Assembly (NCBI GenBank): GCA_947474875.1
Contig: CANJKY010000155.1
Location: 1-7,557, forward strand
Direction of reading: 5' to 3'
From: Gemmataceae bacterium
GTDB lineage: Bacteria > Planctomycetota > Planctomycetia > Gemmatales > Gemmataceae
DNA: 7,557 nucleotides
The notes beneath the pieces were generated by a model, which saw nothing but the letters and a program-made list of their open reading frames with translations, ran no database searches and was not told where the DNA came from. Of this stretch, positions 7,037 to 7,557 are shown in pieces. The first letter of the stretch is position 1. Each line of letters opens with the position of its first letter. The translations under genes and the position numbers were made by a program.

Positions 7037-7557
7037 ATGCAAGCTGAGGCTCGCACGTTCGCCGCCCGCTGGGTGTTCCCCGTCTCCGGCCCGCCGCTGG
7101 ACCGCGGCACGGTCACGGTCTGCGGCGACCGGATCGAAGCGGTCGAACCCCGTGGGGTTCGGACCGCGGACGAGGACCTCGGAAACGTCGCCATCCTGCC
7201 GGGGCTGGTGAACGCGCACACGCACTTGGACCTGAGCGGCGCCCGCGGCCGCATCCCGCCGACCGACCCGGATCACTTCACCGACTGGCTGAAAGGCGTG
7301 ATCGCCTACCGCCGCACCCGCACCCCGGAGCAGACGCAGCAGGATATTCGCGACGGACTGGCGGAATGCCTGCGGGCCGGCACGACGCTGATCGGCGACA
7401 TCGCCAGCGAGGGCGCGAGCTGGGGCGCGGTGAGCGGTGCGAAGACGCGGGCGGTGGTGTACTACGAGCTGATCGGATTGAGCAGGGAGCGGGCGGACGC
7501 GGCGATCGAACGGGCAAGGGAATTTATGCGAAGGGTGGCGCCTTCTTCCACCTCCCC
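7037..7557 (+). CDS. Amidohydrolase / cytosine-deaminase-like metal-dependent hydrolase (5' part, cut by window edge)
   Basis: An open frame begins with ATG at 7037 and runs off the window after 173 complete codons, so the C-terminal part is missing. An N-terminal beta-sandwich-like stretch (residues 1-53) leads into ILPGLVNAHTHLDLSG, the hallmark of the amidohydrolase superfamily. His61 and His63 form the HxH metal-binding pair. The following FTDWLKGVI and LRAGTTLIGDIAS segments fit the deaminase branch that includes S-adenosylhomocysteine/methylthioadenosine deaminases and aminofutalosine deaminase. The remaining metal ligands and substrate residues lie beyond the window, so the substrate cannot be set. 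A nucleoside or futalosine-type deaminase is a guess. The start sits four bases after the corA stop and has only a weak purine-rich site inside the end of corA, so translation may depend on coupling to corA. The last 25 or so codons include three AGG codons and several A/T-ending codons, unlike the rest of the window. Confidence 0.82.
   Translation, partial: MQAEARTFAARWVFPVSGPPLDRGTVTVCGDRIEAVEPRGVRTADEDLGNVAILPGLVNAHTHLDLSGARGRIPPTDPDHFTDWLKGVIAYRRTRTPEQTQQDIRDGLAECLRAGTTLIGDIASEGASWGAVSGAKTRAVVYYELIGLSRERADAAIERAREFMRRVAPSSTS

Noticed and set aside
5077..7254. 725-codon open frame on the minus strand
   Set aside because: It runs through the epimerase in another frame and antisense to corA. 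Its composition is the Arg/Pro/Gly/His-rich pattern produced by high-GC third positions, and it shows no domain.
1..7557. CRISPR array, tRNA or rRNA gene, insertion sequence, phage or defence module
   Set aside because: I saw no direct-repeat array, no tRNA-like cloverleaf, no transposase or integrase, and no terminal repeats. All five genes fit housekeeping or signalling roles.

Overview
The window is very GC-rich, with strong G/C preference at third codon positions. It carries five protein genes and looks like ordinary chromosome. The best clue to the host is the gene at 1722-4949, which fuses a Hanks-type Ser/Thr kinase, one membrane span, a helical middle region and a C-terminal formylglycine-generating-enzyme (FGE)-like domain. 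That architecture is typical of Planctomycetes, so a member of the Gemmataceae or a relative is my inference. No rRNA or other taxonomic marker is present to confirm it.

Layout: (1) 55-1611 (+) encodes a GT20 glycosyltransferase of the trehalose-6-phosphate synthase type, preceded by a clear Shine-Dalgarno. (2) 1612-1721 is a 110-base gap holding a perfect 28-bp GC palindrome, probably a terminator, and a weak promoter-like element. (3) 1722-4949 (+) is the kinase/FGE-like fusion. (4) 4974-5921 (-) is an NAD-dependent sugar-nucleotide epimerase, convergent with the kinase and only 24 bases from it. (5) 5922-6015 is a divergent intergenic region with a candidate promoter. (6) 6016-7032 (+) is a CorA-family divalent-cation channel. 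(7) From 7037 to the window edge (+) is the 5' part of an amidohydrolase, four bases behind corA and probably co-transcribed with it.

No single pathway links the genes. The GT20 enzyme suggests compatible-solute (trehalose or glucosylglycerol) synthesis. The epimerase suggests supply of nucleotide sugars for surface polysaccharide. CorA handles Mg2+/Co2+ uptake. The kinase fusion is probably a membrane-spanning signalling protein. I see no tRNA, rRNA, CRISPR array, insertion sequence, phage gene or attachment site, and no stretch over 300 bases without a gene. I found no convincing new multi-gene system. The most noteworthy object is the kinase fusion, whose FGE-like domain lacks the catalytic cysteine pair and so probably serves a non-FGE role.
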